Below, piece by piece: positions 52,743 to 61,576 of a stretch of 64,000 nt of DNA. This DNA is from Enterobacter sp. JUb54 (lineage in GTDB: Bacteria; Pseudomonadota; Gammaproteobacteria; Enterobacterales; Enterobacteriaceae). The position numbers and the translations under genes are program-made. The notes beneath the pieces are model-generated. The model searched no databases, was not told where the DNA came from, and saw only the letters and a program-made list of their open reading frames with translations. The stretch spans positions 3,162,001 through 3,226,000 of the forward strand of contig NZ_CP060418.1 of the NCBI RefSeq assembly GCF_014298075.1, given 5' to 3'. Numbering within the stretch: position 1 is the stretch's first letter; each line of letters opens with the position of its first letter.

Positions 52743-53792
52743 ATGAAAACTGAAAAAATAACCTGTAATGCGTGTCTGGCCCATGCGGAAAAAGACGTAC
52801 GCTTTGAAGCACGTGAAATCGAGTACAGTGAACATGACGTTGTCGTAAAGGTAGCCTGCGGTGGCATCTGCGGCTCTGATATTCATTACTACCAGCATGG
52901 CCGGGCAGGGATGTCGATCCTCAAACATCCCATGGTAATTGGCCATGAGTTTGTCGGCGTGATTAGCAAAGTCCCCGCTGGCAGCGAGCTGCAAGTGGGT
53001 CAAACGGTAGCGGTAAACCCGTCCTGCCCCTGCAATCAGTGTGAGATGTGTCTTTCTGGCCATCAAAACCTATGTGGTTCCATGCGCTTTATGGGTAGCG
53101 CGCAGTTCAATCCTCATGTGAATGGCGGTTTTTCTGAATTCGTGGTGGTTAAACCTGAGCAGTGCATTCCGTACAATAGCCACATTCCCGCGAACGTGAT
53201 GGCCTTTTCCGAACCGCTGGCAGTCGCCATACACGCAGTAAAAATGGCGGGTCAGTTGACTGGAAAACGCGTGCTGGTGATCGGTGCAGGCCCGATTGGC
53301 TGCCTGATCCTCGCAGCGGCACGCAGTGCAGGCGCATCCGAACTGGTGGCTTCCGATCTCAGCCCGCGCTGCCTGGAACTGGCTCGCCAGATGGGGGCGA
53401 CGGCGGTGATGGATCCGCGCGATGAAGAACAGGTTGCCCGTTATCAGCAACGTAAGGGCTATTTTGATGTAGTGTTCGAGGCCTCCGGCGCGCCGGCTGC
53501 CGTGGCATCTACGGTGGACTTCACCCGCCCTGCGGGCACCATTGTCCAGGTCGGAATGGGAGCAAGCCCGGTTAGCTGGCCAGTGTCGCCAATGCTGGTC
53601 AAAGAGCTCAACTGGGTTGGTTCATTCCGCTTTATCGGCGAATTTGTAACAGCAGTCCGTTGGCTGGAAGACGGGCGTATTGATCCTCGCCCTCTCATCA
53701 GCGCTGAATTCTCGCCTCAGAAAATTGAAGACGCATTGATTACGGCTACAGATAAAAATGTGTCTGCTAAGGTGCTCATTCGTTTCGATTAA
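52743..53792 (+). CDS. Zinc-dependent dehydrogenase, L-idonate 5-dehydrogenase-like
   Basis: Medium-chain alcohol dehydrogenase of 349 aa. Catalytic zinc residues in GGICGSDIHYY and GHEFVG; structural zinc cysteines in CPCNQCEMCLSGHQNLC; EPLAVAIHA; Rossmann motif VIGAGPIGCLI. Closest in memory is IdnD, with shared MRFMGSAQ and SFRFIGEFVTAV segments. It may oxidise a hexonate at C5 (L-idonate, or L-gulonate as in related RspB-type enzymes). Two adjacent ATGs (52740, 52743); the second is better spaced from GAG. It follows the MFS gene by 10 bases and ends at a hairpin terminator. Confidence 0.83.
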   Translation: MKTEKITCNACLAHAEKDVRFEAREIEYSEHDVVVKVACGGICGSDIHYYQHGRAGMSILKHPMVIGHEFVGVISKVPAGSELQVGQTVAVNPSCPCNQCEMCLSGHQNLCGSMRFMGSAQFNPHVNGGFSEFVVVKPEQCIPYNSHIPANVMAFSEPLAVAIHAVKMAGQLTGKRVLVIGAGPIGCLILAAARSAGASELVASDLSPRCLELARQMGATAVMDPRDEEQVARYQQRKGYFDVVFEASGAPAAVASTVDFTRPAGTIVQVGMGASPVSWPVSPMLVKELNWVGSFRFIGEFVTAVRWLEDGRIDPRPLISAEFSPQKIEDALITATDKNVSAKVLIRFD

Positions 53793-53798
53793 CGGTGA

Positions 53799-53826
53799 AA
53801 AGCGCCCGGTCGGGCGCTTTGTTCTT
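53799..53826 (+). terminator. Terminator after the zinc dehydrogenase gene
   Basis: AAAGCGCCCG (53799-53808) pairs with CGGGCGCTTT (53811-53820), followed by GTTCTT. It ends the SDR-MFS-dehydrogenase transcript before the regulator gene. Confidence 0.82.
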
Positions 53827-53835
53827 AAAAGTGAA

Positions 53836-53846
53836 TTGCTATACAA
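53836..53846. promoter_or_regulatory. Promoter -10 and possible operator of the GntR-type gene
   Basis: TTGCTATACAA overlaps a good -10 (TATACAAT, 53840-53847) and fits the FadR-type pattern TNGTNNNACNA at all but one fixed position. It also reads as the inverted repeat ATTG-CTATA-CAAT. Autoregulation of the downstream regulator is suggested. Confidence 0.4.
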
Positions 53847-53882
53847 TAAATCACTTCAGCGACATCTTACCGGAAACCCACT

Positions 53883-54602
53883 TTGAGCATAAAATCCATT
53901 CAAAAACAGAACGTTGTAAATGAAATTTATGATCAGATAAGCGGAAAGCTGCTGGATGGTAGCTGGGCGCCGGGTAGCCGTTTGCCTTCAGAAGCAGAGC
54001 TAACCACCTCATTCAACGTCAGCAGAGTCAGCGTACGCAGTGCGGTTCAGCGCTTTCGTGACCTGGGGATTGTGGTGACACGCCAGGGCAGCGGTAGCTA
54101 TGTGAGCGAACACTTCACCCCGCAGATGTTGAGTAACGATCCTCGCCCGATCATGCACCTTAGCCGTGAAGAGTTTCACGACATGATGATTTTCCGCCAG
54201 ACGGTGGAGTTCAAATGCGTAGAGCTGGCGGTGACCCACGCCACCGATGACGACATTCGCCAACTCGAAGAAGCGCTAAATAATATGCTGATCAACAAGG
54301 GTGACTACAAAAAATACTCAGAAGCAGACTACGAGTTTCATCTGGCGATTGTCAGGGCGTCGCACAACAGTGTGTTCTACAACGTAATGAGCTCGATCAA
54401 AGACATCTATTACTACTATCTTGAAGAGCTTAATCGTGCACTAGGCATCACCCTTGAGAGCGTGGAAGCTCATATCAAAGTCTATATGTCTATTAAGAAT
54501 CGTGACGCCAGCACGGCAGTGGAAGTACTCAACGAAGCCATGTCAGGGAATATTATTGCCATCGAAAAAATCAAATCGGCAGATACATCCGGGACAGATT
54601 AA
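53883..54602 (+). CDS. GntR-family regulator, FadR subfamily
   Basis: Transcription factor of 239 aa. N-terminal winged helix (about 10-75): SRLPSEAELTTSFNVSRVSV followed by VTRQGSGSYVSEH. The C-terminal all-helical FCD ligand domain (about 95-225) carries the metal/ligand residues in DYEFHLAIVRASHN and a late His in VEAHIKVYM. The best start is TTG at 53883 (MSIKSIQKQN) with CCGGAAA upstream, since no ATG or GTG precedes the helix-turn-helix. It probably represses the adjacent sugar-acid genes and responds to a sugar acid, as UxuR, LgoR and similar proteins do. Confidence 0.85.
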   Translation: MSIKSIQKQNVVNEIYDQISGKLLDGSWAPGSRLPSEAELTTSFNVSRVSVRSAVQRFRDLGIVVTRQGSGSYVSEHFTPQMLSNDPRPIMHLSREEFHDMMIFRQTVEFKCVELAVTHATDDDIRQLEEALNNMLINKGDYKKYSEADYEFHLAIVRASHNSVFYNVMSSIKDIYYYYLEELNRALGITLESVEAHIKVYMSIKNRDASTAVEVLNEAMSGNIIAIEKIKSADTSGTD

Positions 54603-54787
54603 GGTCTACGGTCGGTTTGGCTCGTGGAACACATGCGCAAGCAAACTGTAGATAAAAGCACACCGCTTCCCCTCTCATCTCATATCAGCGTGGACATGTC
54701 GACGCATCAGGTACTGGCGCTACGTGCAATTCCGGCGATACGCGTTTATCCCCAGAGTTCATCATGCCGGTACCGATTCGGGCAGAA

Positions 54788-55780
54788 TTAAATGGTTTCG
54801 CCCAACGACAGGCGGTAGTGCAGGTCTACTTTCTCAATGGTCGGCAGTCCTTTGATTTTTTTGATTAAAATCTCAGTGGCGACCTTACCCATCTCAAAGC
54901 GCGGAGTCAGCACGCTGGCCAGCCGCGGGGTGATAATCTGGCCGATCTCCAGACCATGAAAACCGGCGATCGCCAGCTCCTGGGGGACATTGATACCCGA
55001 TGCGAGGCACTCCTGTAACACGCCCACCGCCAGGTCATCATTGGTGCAGAGGATCCCGTCCATGGTGGCATACATCTGCCGCGCCAGATTCATCATGCCG
55101 GTACCGATCGACACCGACGACACCTTGTTCGGCGCAATACGCCCGGTCGCCAGTCCGGCATTCTCCATCGCCTGGCAATAGCCAGCGAAGCGCTGCTCGT
55201 CGCGCACATCAGACATCGAGCCGAAATAGATAATGTGCCGCTTGCCGCTCGCCAGCAGCATCGTGGTCATGTCAAAACCGGCTTTGAAGTTATCGAAACC
55301 AACGTTGATGCGTCCGGGATTCTCCGCCAGCCCCATCACTTCGGCGATGGGAATTTTGGCCGCGTTGAGGTACTTATCCGCCCGCAGGGTGTGGACCGAC
55401 TCGGTCAGTAGCAGGCCTTTGACATGAAACGCCAGCACCGCCGCAATCTGTTCCTCTTCGCGCTGGCGATCGTAATCGTAGTTGACCACCAGCGTCTGGT
55501 AGCCGTGCGCCGCGGTCACCGATTCGATCCCCGCCAGCAGGTCGGCGAAGATTTGGTTGTGAAAAGAGGGAATTAATACGCCAATGCGCGGGACGACGAC
55601 GCTGGTCATCGCCGGATTATCAGGATCGGGCTCATAGCCGATTTCCGCAATCACGCTGGCGATACGTTCTGCGGTCTCCGGTTTGACTTTATCCGGCGTA
55701 CGTAAATAGCGGCTGACGGTCATCTTGGTTACGCCGGCCAGCGCTGCAATATCATTGAGCGTAATGCGTTGTGCTTTCAT
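54788..55780 (-). CDS. LacI-family regulator, IdnR/GntR-like
   Basis: Repressor or activator of 330 aa. Helix-turn-helix ITLNDIAALAGVTKMTVSRYL, then a periplasmic-binding-like core with GVLIPSFHNQIFADLLAGIES, CTNDDLAVG and IAGFHGLEIGQ. These stretches are shared with E. coli IdnR and, less closely, GntR. It is divergent from the idnO-idnK-yhcH genes and likely controls them in response to gluconate, 5-ketogluconate or a phosphorylated product. A 20-base segment of this gene recurs just past its 3' end. Confidence 0.87.
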   Translation of the reverse strand: MKAQRITLNDIAALAGVTKMTVSRYLRTPDKVKPETAERIASVIAEIGYEPDPDNPAMTSVVVPRIGVLIPSFHNQIFADLLAGIESVTAAHGYQTLVVNYDYDRQREEEQIAAVLAFHVKGLLLTESVHTLRADKYLNAAKIPIAEVMGLAENPGRINVGFDNFKAGFDMTTMLLASGKRHIIYFGSMSDVRDEQRFAGYCQAMENAGLATGRIAPNKVSSVSIGTGMMNLARQMYATMDGILCTNDDLAVGVLQECLASGINVPQELAIAGFHGLEIGQIITPRLASVLTPRFEMGKVATEILIKKIKGLPTIEKVDLHYRLSLGETI

Positions 55781-55933
55781 CTATCGACCCGTCAAAGACA
55801 TCCACTGCATCAGGCCATTATGCCTGCCGTTCAGGAAAAAGAGAATCACACCATTCTGCGCTTAACCCCTTGAGCCATGGCAATTTCCACCCGACATCAC
55901 GTTTAGCGTAACCCCTTTTCGTAACACCCTTTT

Positions 55934-55951
55934 GAGTGATCTCCATCACAG
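55934..55951. promoter_or_regulatory. Candidate CRP site upstream of idnO
   Basis: GTGATCTCCATCAC has the exact GTGA-N6-TCAC CRP core. It is in the 288-bp gap between the LacI-type gene and idnO, about 120 bp before the idnO start, in keeping with glucose control of gluconate/idonate genes. The same gap has two direct copies of CGTAAC (about 55908 and 55920), half of a Gnt-type operator. Confidence 0.6.
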
Positions 55952-56068
55952 ATTTACCCGGCAAAAATCCGTGAGATAGAGCACAGGTTGTTGCGGGCCA
56001 TGTTTTGCCACCAGCGGCATTAACACGCACCACATCATTTATATTCAGCCGTTAATCAGGATATCAAG

Positions 56069-56833
56069 ATGAAAGATCTTTTCAGCTTACAAGGCAAACG
56101 TATTTTAATTACTGGCGCAGGACAAGGAATTGGTTTTGTCATGGCGCAAGGCCTTGCACAATATGGCGCAGAAATTATTGTCAACGATATTTCGGCGTCT
56201 CGTGCGGATGATGCGGTCATGAAATTACGTGATGAAGGTGCCATCGCCCACTCCGCGGTATTTAATGTCACCGATGCCGAGGCGGTTGAAAATGCGATTG
56301 CGAAAATTGAAACCGATATCGGTGCGATTGACGTGTTATTTAATAACGCGGGTATTCAGCGCCGTCATCCTTTTACCGAATTTCCGGTGCAGGAATGGCA
56401 TGACGTTATTTCCGTCAACCAGACCGCGGTATTCCTGGTCTCCCAGGCGGTAGCCAAACGCATGGTCAGCCGCCGGTGCGGCAAAATCGTCAATATCTGC
56501 TCCATGCAGAGCGAACTGGGCCGCGACACCATTACCCCGTACGCCGCCGCCAAAGGTGCGGTGAAGATGTTGACTCGCGGCATGTGCGTCGAGCTGGCGC
56601 GCGATAACATCCAGGTCAACGGTATTGCACCGGGCTATTTTAAAACCGCCATGACCCAGGCCCTGGTGGACGATCGGGCCTTTACCGACTGGTTGTGTAA
56701 ACGTACGCCTGCCGCACGCTGGGGCGATCCGCAAGAGCTGATTGGCGCCGCCGTGTTTCTCTCCTCCAAAGCATCCGATTTCGTCAATGGACATCTGTTA
56801 TTCGTCGACGGCGGCATGCTGGTTGCCGTCTGA
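56069..56833 (+). CDS. idnO: 5-keto-D-gluconate 5-reductase
   Basis: Short-chain dehydrogenase of 254 aa, the length of E. coli IdnO and highly alike along its length (FNNAGIQRRHPFTEFP, ICSMQSELGRDTITPYAA, HLLFVDGGMLVAV). Reduces 5-keto-D-gluconate to D-gluconate. NAD(P) motif TGAGQGIGF, catalytic Ser and YAAAK present. First of a compact unit with gluconokinase (14-base gap) and the YhcH-type gene. Confidence 0.93.
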   Translation: MKDLFSLQGKRILITGAGQGIGFVMAQGLAQYGAEIIVNDISASRADDAVMKLRDEGAIAHSAVFNVTDAEAVENAIAKIETDIGAIDVLFNNAGIQRRHPFTEFPVQEWHDVISVNQTAVFLVSQAVAKRMVSRRCGKIVNICSMQSELGRDTITPYAAAKGAVKMLTRGMCVELARDNIQVNGIAPGYFKTAMTQALVDDRAFTDWLCKRTPAARWGDPQELIGAAVFLSSKASDFVNGHLLFVDGGMLVAV

Positions 56834-56847
56834 TTAAGGAGCGCATT

Positions 56848-57378
56848 ATGGCAGGGCAATGCATTATTTTGATGGGCGTGTCGGGCACCGGGAAAACTAC
56901 CGTAGGTCAGGCGTTGGCCCAGGCGCTTGAAGCCAAGTTTATCGACGGTGACGATCTTCATCCCCGGCAGAACATCGTCAAAATGGCCGCCAGTCAGCCG
57001 CTGGATGACCACGATCGCCAGCCGTGGCTGGAGCGCATTGGCGATGTGATTTTCAGCCTTGGGCAGAAGAACGAATCCGGCGTGCTGGTATGCTCGGCGC
57101 TGAAAAAGCGCTACCGCGACCAGCTGCGCGAGGGTAACCCCCATTTACGCTTCCTGTGGCTGACCGGCGACTACGACTGCATTTTGCAACGGATGCAGGC
57201 ACGTAAGGGCCACTTTATGCCGGAAGCCCTGCTGCGCAGCCAGTTTGCCGCGCTGGAAACCCCGGACGCCAGCGAAGGCGATATCGTCGTGGTGGATATC
57301 GCCCCCGATGTCGCAAGCATTGTGGCGCACTCCATCACATTACTTAACCCGCAACCCACGCAGGGAGTCCCGGCATGA
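56848..57378 (+). CDS. idnK: Gluconokinase
   Basis: Phosphorylates D-gluconate to 6-phosphogluconate, entry to the pentose phosphate and Entner-Doudoroff routes. P-loop GVSGTGKTT at residues 10-18, FIDGDDLHP, and the lid KGHFMPEALLRSQF are typical of the GntK/IdnK family. 176 aa; from genetic context it is called idnK, though GntK-type proteins have similar length and the distinction is not certain. Overlaps the next gene by four bases (ATGA). Confidence 0.9.
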   Translation: MAGQCIILMGVSGTGKTTVGQALAQALEAKFIDGDDLHPRQNIVKMAASQPLDDHDRQPWLERIGDVIFSLGQKNESGVLVCSALKKRYRDQLREGNPHLRFLWLTGDYDCILQRMQARKGHFMPEALLRSQFAALETPDASEGDIVVVDIAPDVASIVAHSITLLNPQPTQGVPA

Positions 57379-57842
57379 TTATCGATACCTTAAGCGCCGC
57401 CGCTAAAAATAGTTTTTACCCGCCGGTTATCCGCAAAGCATTGCAGGCGGTACTGCAGCAGGAGCCGCACGCTCTGCCACCGGGGAAATACACCGTCGAT
57501 GGCGATAATCTGTTTTTTACCGTTGTCGAAGGCAGCACGAAACCGCTGGCGGAACAGCGCCCGGAGTACCATCGTCAGTACATCGATATTCATATTGTGC
57601 TGCAAGGTGAGGAGATTATCGGAGCCGGAAACAAAGGCCTGGAAATTGTCCCGGACGGACCGTTTAAGGACGCCCATGATATTGGCTTTTGTGAGGGGAT
57701 CAGCAGCGAAACGCTGATTCATCTGCATCCTGAAGAGCTGGCAGTCCTGTTTCCCGGGGAACTGCATCGACCAATGAGCGCCATGGATGCCGGCGCGCCG
57801 CTGCGCAAAATTATCGTCAAAATTGACCACGTGCTGCTTTAA
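57375..57842 (+). CDS. YhcH/YjgK/YiaL family protein
   Basis: 155-aa cupin-like protein of the DUF386 family, found beside sugar-acid and sialic-acid catabolic genes. Typical marks are LAEQRPEYHRQYIDIHIVLQGEE, PGELHRP and the C-terminal LRKIIVKI. The histidines and glutamates likely bind a metal. The function is not firmly established; a sugar mutarotase/isomerase or aldonate-processing role has been suggested for relatives. Translationally coupled to idnK, which points to a role in the same pathway. Confidence 0.87.
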   Translation: MIIDTLSAAAKNSFYPPVIRKALQAVLQQEPHALPPGKYTVDGDNLFFTVVEGSTKPLAEQRPEYHRQYIDIHIVLQGEEIIGAGNKGLEIVPDGPFKDAHDIGFCEGISSETLIHLHPEELAVLFPGELHRPMSAMDAGAPLRKIIVKIDHVLL

Positions 57843-57855
57843 TCAGTCAGCCATC

Positions 57856-57881
57856 GGCCCCGCCGCGTTCCATGCGGGGCC
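57856..57881 (+). terminator. Hairpin after the idnO-idnK-yhcH unit
   Basis: GGCCCCGC (57856-57863) pairs with GCGGGGCC (57874-57881). The T-run is poor, so it may act with Rho or protect the 3' end. Confidence 0.6.
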
Positions 57882-57896
57882 ACATGAATTTGTCTC

Positions 57897-58133
57897 TTAG
57901 TTATCCAGTTCGTCCATCGACTTAACCTGATCGCGGTTGATCTGCTCGGTACGACCGGTTTCCGCATTTTTGTAGGACACCATGCCGGTATCATCATCCA
58001 CCTGCGGTTTGCCATCGGTCACAATGGTTTTACCATCGGTAGTTTTCAGCGACTGATTGGATGAACACCCGGCTACGGTAAACAGTGCAGCAGCGGCGAA
58101 AACCGCAGCGGTGAGGGGTTTATTGTATTTCAT
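57897..58133 (-). CDS. Small lipoprotein, YgdI/YgdR family
   Basis: 78-aa lipoprotein. The signal peptide (MKYNKPLTAAVFAAAALFTV) ends in lipobox VAGCSS with the lipidated Cys near residue 23. The short SH3-like DUF903 domain contains KTIVTDGKPQVDDDTGMVSY and DQVKSMDEL. Serine after the Cys predicts outer-membrane sorting by Lol. Function unknown; relatives include YgdI and YgdR. Single gene between the idn-like unit and carB. Confidence 0.88.
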   Translation of the reverse strand: MKYNKPLTAAVFAAAALFTVAGCSSNQSLKTTDGKTIVTDGKPQVDDDTGMVSYKNAETGRTEQINRDQVKSMDELDN

Positions 58134-58279
58134 CGTGTTTCTCTCCCGTTATTCAGTCAAATTAATTATTTCCTAACCACTTCAGGCTAGCTGACCAAAC
58201 CGAGAGAGAACACCAGAACTCTCCGAAGTGGTGTTTTCACGCGGATGTCCTTGTTTTTGTTCGAAGCCGATCGCAAGGC

Positions 58280-58324
58280 AAAAAAAAGCGCCCCCGGTGT
58301 CGACCACCGGAGGCGCTTTTTACG
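58280..58324. terminator. carAB terminator
   Basis: GCGCC(C)CCGGTG and CACCGG(A)GGCGC (58288-58316) form a long GC-rich stem flanked by seven or more A on the left and T on the right. On the minus strand it gives GC-hairpin plus U-run immediately after the carB stop codon. Confidence 0.92.
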
Positions 58325-58335
58325 GGCAGATTACA

Positions 58336-61300
58336 TTATTTCTTAATCTGCGCGTGCATTTCCTGCACCGAGGTGACCTTCTCGATAGCGTTGGCGTTCA
58401 GCGCCATTGCCGTCGCGAAACCGCCGTTCAGGGTCGTGTCGTAATGAACTTTGTACTGCAGGGCGCTGCGGCGAATCAGCTTGGAGTCTTCAATCGCCTG
58501 ACGACCTTCAGTGGTGTTGATGATGTAGGTGTATTCGCCATTCTTGATACGGTCCTGAATGTGCGGACGACCTTCATGCACCTTGTTCACCAGACGCGGG
58601 TTGATACCGGCTTCACCCAGCACAATCGCGGTGCCGTGGGTGGCATCCAGTTCGAAACCAAACTTCAGCAGTTTCGCCGCCAGGTCAACCACACGCTCTT
58701 TATCGCCTTCGCGAACGGAGAGCAGCGCGCGTCCCTGTTTTTTCATAGTTGAGCTGCTGCCCAGCTGCGCTTTCGCGAACGCTTCCGCGAAGGTACGCCC
58801 GACGCCCATCACTTCCCCGGTAGAGCGCATTTCTGGCCCTAACAGCGGGTCAACGCCCGGGAATTTGTTGAACGGCAGCACCACTTCTTTCACCGAGTAA
58901 TACGGCGGGATAATCTCTTTGGTCACGCCCTGCTGTGCCAGAGTCTGGCCAGCCATCACGCGCGCCGCCACTTTGGCCAGCGGAACACCGGTGGCTTTCG
59001 AGACGAACGGGACGGTACGTGCCGCACGCGGGTTGACTTCAATCAGGTAGACTTCGTTGTTCTTCACTGCGAACTGAACGTTCATCAGGCCGCGAACCTG
59101 CAGCTCGAAGGCCAGCTTCTGCACCTGCTCGCGCATCACATCCTGAATTTCCTGGCTCAGGGTGTAGGCTGGCAGAGAACATGCGGAGTCACCGGAGTGT
59201 ACGCCAGCCTGCTCGATGTGCTCCATGATGCCGCCAATCAGCACCATTTCGCCGTCGCAGATGGCGTCCACGTCAACTTCTACCGCGTCGTCAAGGAAGC
59301 GGTCCAGCAGCACCGGCGCGTCGTTAGACACGCTGACCGCGGTCTGGAAGTAGCGACGCAGGTCGGCTTCGTCGTAGACGATTTCCATTGCCCGGCCACC
59401 GAGGACGTAGGACGGACGTACCACCAGCGGGTAGCCAATCTCTTTTGCCTTCTCAACGGCCATCTCGATGGCGGTAACGGTGGCGTTAGCCGGCTGCTTC
59501 AGCTTCAGACGGTCAACCGCCTGCTGGAAACGCTCGCGGTCTTCCGCGCGGTCAATCGCATCCGGGCTGGTGCCGATAACCGGTACGCCAGCGGCTTCCA
59601 GCGCACGGGCCAGTTTCAGCGGAGTCTGGCCGCCGTACTGCACGATGACGCCTTTCGGCTTCTCGATGCGCACGATTTCCAGCACGTCTTCCAGGGTGAC
59701 CGGCTCAAAGTACAGACGATCAGAGGTGTCGTAGTCGGTCGACACGGTTTCCGGGTTACAGTTGACCATAATGGTCTCGTAACCGTCTTCACGCAGCGCC
59801 AGCGAGGCGTGTACGCAGCAGTAGTCGAACTCGATACCCTGACCGATACGGTTCGGGCCGCCGCCGAGGACCATGATTTTATCGCGGTCAACGGACGGGT
59901 TCGCTTCACACTCTTCGTCGTAGGTGGAGTACATGTAGGCGGTGTCGGTCGCAAATTCCGCCGCGCAGGTATCCACACGCTTGTAGACCGGGTGCAGGTT
60001 GTACTGGTCACGCAGCTTGCGGATTTCGCCTTCACGAACGCCCGCCAGTTTTGCCAGACGCGCGTCGGCAAAGCCTTTGCGCTTAAGCTGGTGCAGGAAG
60101 TCAGCGGTCAGGCCGGTGATACCGAGTTCGGTCACTTTCTCTTCCAGACGTACCAGCTCTTCGATTTGTACCAGGAACCAACGGTCAATATTGGTCAGGT
60201 TGAAGACGCCGTCCACGGACAGCCCGGCACGGAATGCATCGGCGATGTACCAGATACGCTCGGCGCCAGCGTCTTTCAGCTCGCGGCGGATTTTGGTCAG
60301 CGCTTCCGGATCGTCGAGGCTCACTTTCGGGTCGAAACCGGTGGCGCCCACTTCGAGGCCGCGCAGCGCTTTCTGCAGAGATTCCTGCTGGGTGCGGCCA
60401 ATCGCCATCACTTCACCCACAGATTTCATCTGCGTGGTCAGACGGTCGTTCGCACCAACAAATTTTTCAAAGTTGAAGCGTGGAATTTTGGTAACGACGT
60501 AGTCGATGGACGGTTCGAACGATGCCGGGGTACGACCGCCGGTGATGTCGTTCATCAGCTCATCCAGGGTGTAACCGACCGCCAGTTTCGCCGCCACTTT
60601 GGCAATCGGGAAGCCGGTGGCTTTCGATGCCAGTGCCGAGGAGCGTGATACGCGCGGGTTCATTTCGATAACAATCAGGCGACCGTCTTTCGGGTTCACC
60701 GAGAACTGAACGTTAGAACCGCCGGTTTCCACACCGATTTCACGCAATACCGCCATCGAGGCGTTACGCATAACCTGATACTCTTTGTCGGTCAGGGTTT
60801 GCGCCGGTGCCACGGTGATGGAGTCACCAGTGTGAATGCCCATGGCGTCGAAGTTTTCGATGGAACAGACGATGATGCAGTTGTCGTTCTTATCGCGCAC
60901 CACTTCCATTTCGTACTCTTTCCAGCCGATCAGCGATTCATCAATCAGCAGCTCGTTGGTCGGAGAGAGATCCAGACCGCGGGTACAGATTTCTTCGAAC
61001 TCTTCGCGGTTGTAGGCGATACCGCCGCCGGTGCCGCCCATGGTGAAGCTCGGGCGAATAATGCACGGGTAGCCCACATCGGCAGCAACGGCCAGCGCTT
61101 CTTCCATCGTGTGCGCAATACCGGAACGCGCGGTATCAAGACCGATTTTCTTCATCGCCACATCAAAGCGACGGCGGTCTTCTGCTTTATCAATCGCATC
61201 GGCGGTGGCGCCGATCATGGTCACGCCGAACTCTTCCAGCACGCCCTGACGTTCCAGTTCCAGCGCGCAGTTCAGCGCCGTCTGGCCGCCCATGGTCGGC

Positions 61301-61560
61301 AGAACCGCGTCCGGGCGCTCTTTTTCGATGATTTTGCGTACCACTTCCCAGTGAATCGGCTCAATGTAGGTGGCATCGGCCATTTCAGGGTCGGTCATGA
61401 TGGTGGCCGGGTTAGAGTTCACCAGGATGACGCGGTAACCCTCTTCACGCAGGGCTTTACAAGCCTGAGCGCCAGAGTAGTCAAATTCACAAGCCTGGCC
61501 GATAACGATCGGGCCAGCGCCAAGAATCAGGATGCTTTTTATGTCTGTACGTTTTGGCAT
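58336..61560 (-). CDS. carB: Carbamoyl-phosphate synthase large subunit
   Basis: Synthesises carbamoyl phosphate from bicarbonate, ATP and ammonia delivered by CarA, for pyrimidines and arginine. 1074 aa (1073 in E. coli). Two homologous ATP-grasp halves: the first contains [11 protein letters not shown], the second [16 protein letters not shown]; the C-terminal allosteric domain (about 935-1074) binds UMP, IMP and ornithine. Starts at [20 protein letters not shown]; a 15-codon upstream extension is unlikely. It follows carA by 16 bases. Confidence 0.98.
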   Translation of the reverse strand: MPKRTDIKSILILGAGPIVIGQACEFDYSGAQACKALREEGYRVILVNSNPATIMTDPEMADATYIEPIHWEVVRKIIEKERPDAVLPTMGGQTALNCALELERQGVLEEFGVTMIGATADAIDKAEDRRRFDVAMKKIGLDTARSGIAHTMEEALAVAADVGYPCIIRPSFTMGGTGGGIAYNREEFEEICTRGLDLSPTNELLIDESLIGWKEYEMEVVRDKNDNCIIVCSIENFDAMGIHTGDSITVAPAQTLTDKEYQVMRNASMAVLREIGVETGGSNVQFSVNPKDGRLIVIEMNPRVSRSSALASKATGFPIAKVAAKLAVGYTLDELMNDITGGRTPASFEPSIDYVVTKIPRFNFEKFVGANDRLTTQMKSVGEVMAIGRTQQESLQKALRGLEVGATGFDPKVSLDDPEALTKIRRELKDAGAERIWYIADAFRAGLSVDGVFNLTNIDRWFLVQIEELVRLEEKVTELGITGLTADFLHQLKRKGFADARLAKLAGVREGEIRKLRDQYNLHPVYKRVDTCAAEFATDTAYMYSTYDEECEANPSVDRDKIMVLGGGPNRIGQGIEFDYCCVHASLALREDGYETIMVNCNPETVSTDYDTSDRLYFEPVTLEDVLEIVRIEKPKGVIVQYGGQTPLKLARALEAAGVPVIGTSPDAIDRAEDRERFQQAVDRLKLKQPANATVTAIEMAVEKAKEIGYPLVVRPSYVLGGRAMEIVYDEADLRRYFQTAVSVSNDAPVLLDRFLDDAVEVDVDAICDGEMVLIGGIMEHIEQAGVHSGDSACSLPAYTLSQEIQDVMREQVQKLAFELQVRGLMNVQFAVKNNEVYLIEVNPRAARTVPFVSKATGVPLAKVAARVMAGQTLAQQGVTKEIIPPYYSVKEVVLPFNKFPGVDPLLGPEMRSTGEVMGVGRTFAEAFAKAQLGSSSTMKKQGRALLSVREGDKERVVDLAAKLLKFGFELDATHGTAIVLGEAGINPRLVNKVHEGRPHIQDRIKNGEYTYIINTTEGRQAIEDSKLIRRSALQYKVHYDTTLNGGFATAMALNANAIEKVTSVQEMHAQIKK

Positions 61561-61576
61561 GGCTTTTTTCTCCTGA

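Noticed and set aside
55818-56033. Minus-strand open frame of 71 codons between the LacI-type gene and idnO
   Set aside because: It overlaps the candidate CRP site and promoter region, has no good ribosome site and no recognisable protein features.
59197-60648. Long open frame (483 codons) opposite carB
   Set aside because: Entirely antisense to the well conserved carB; composition rich in His, Arg and Phe, with no ribosome site or motif. A shadow frame.
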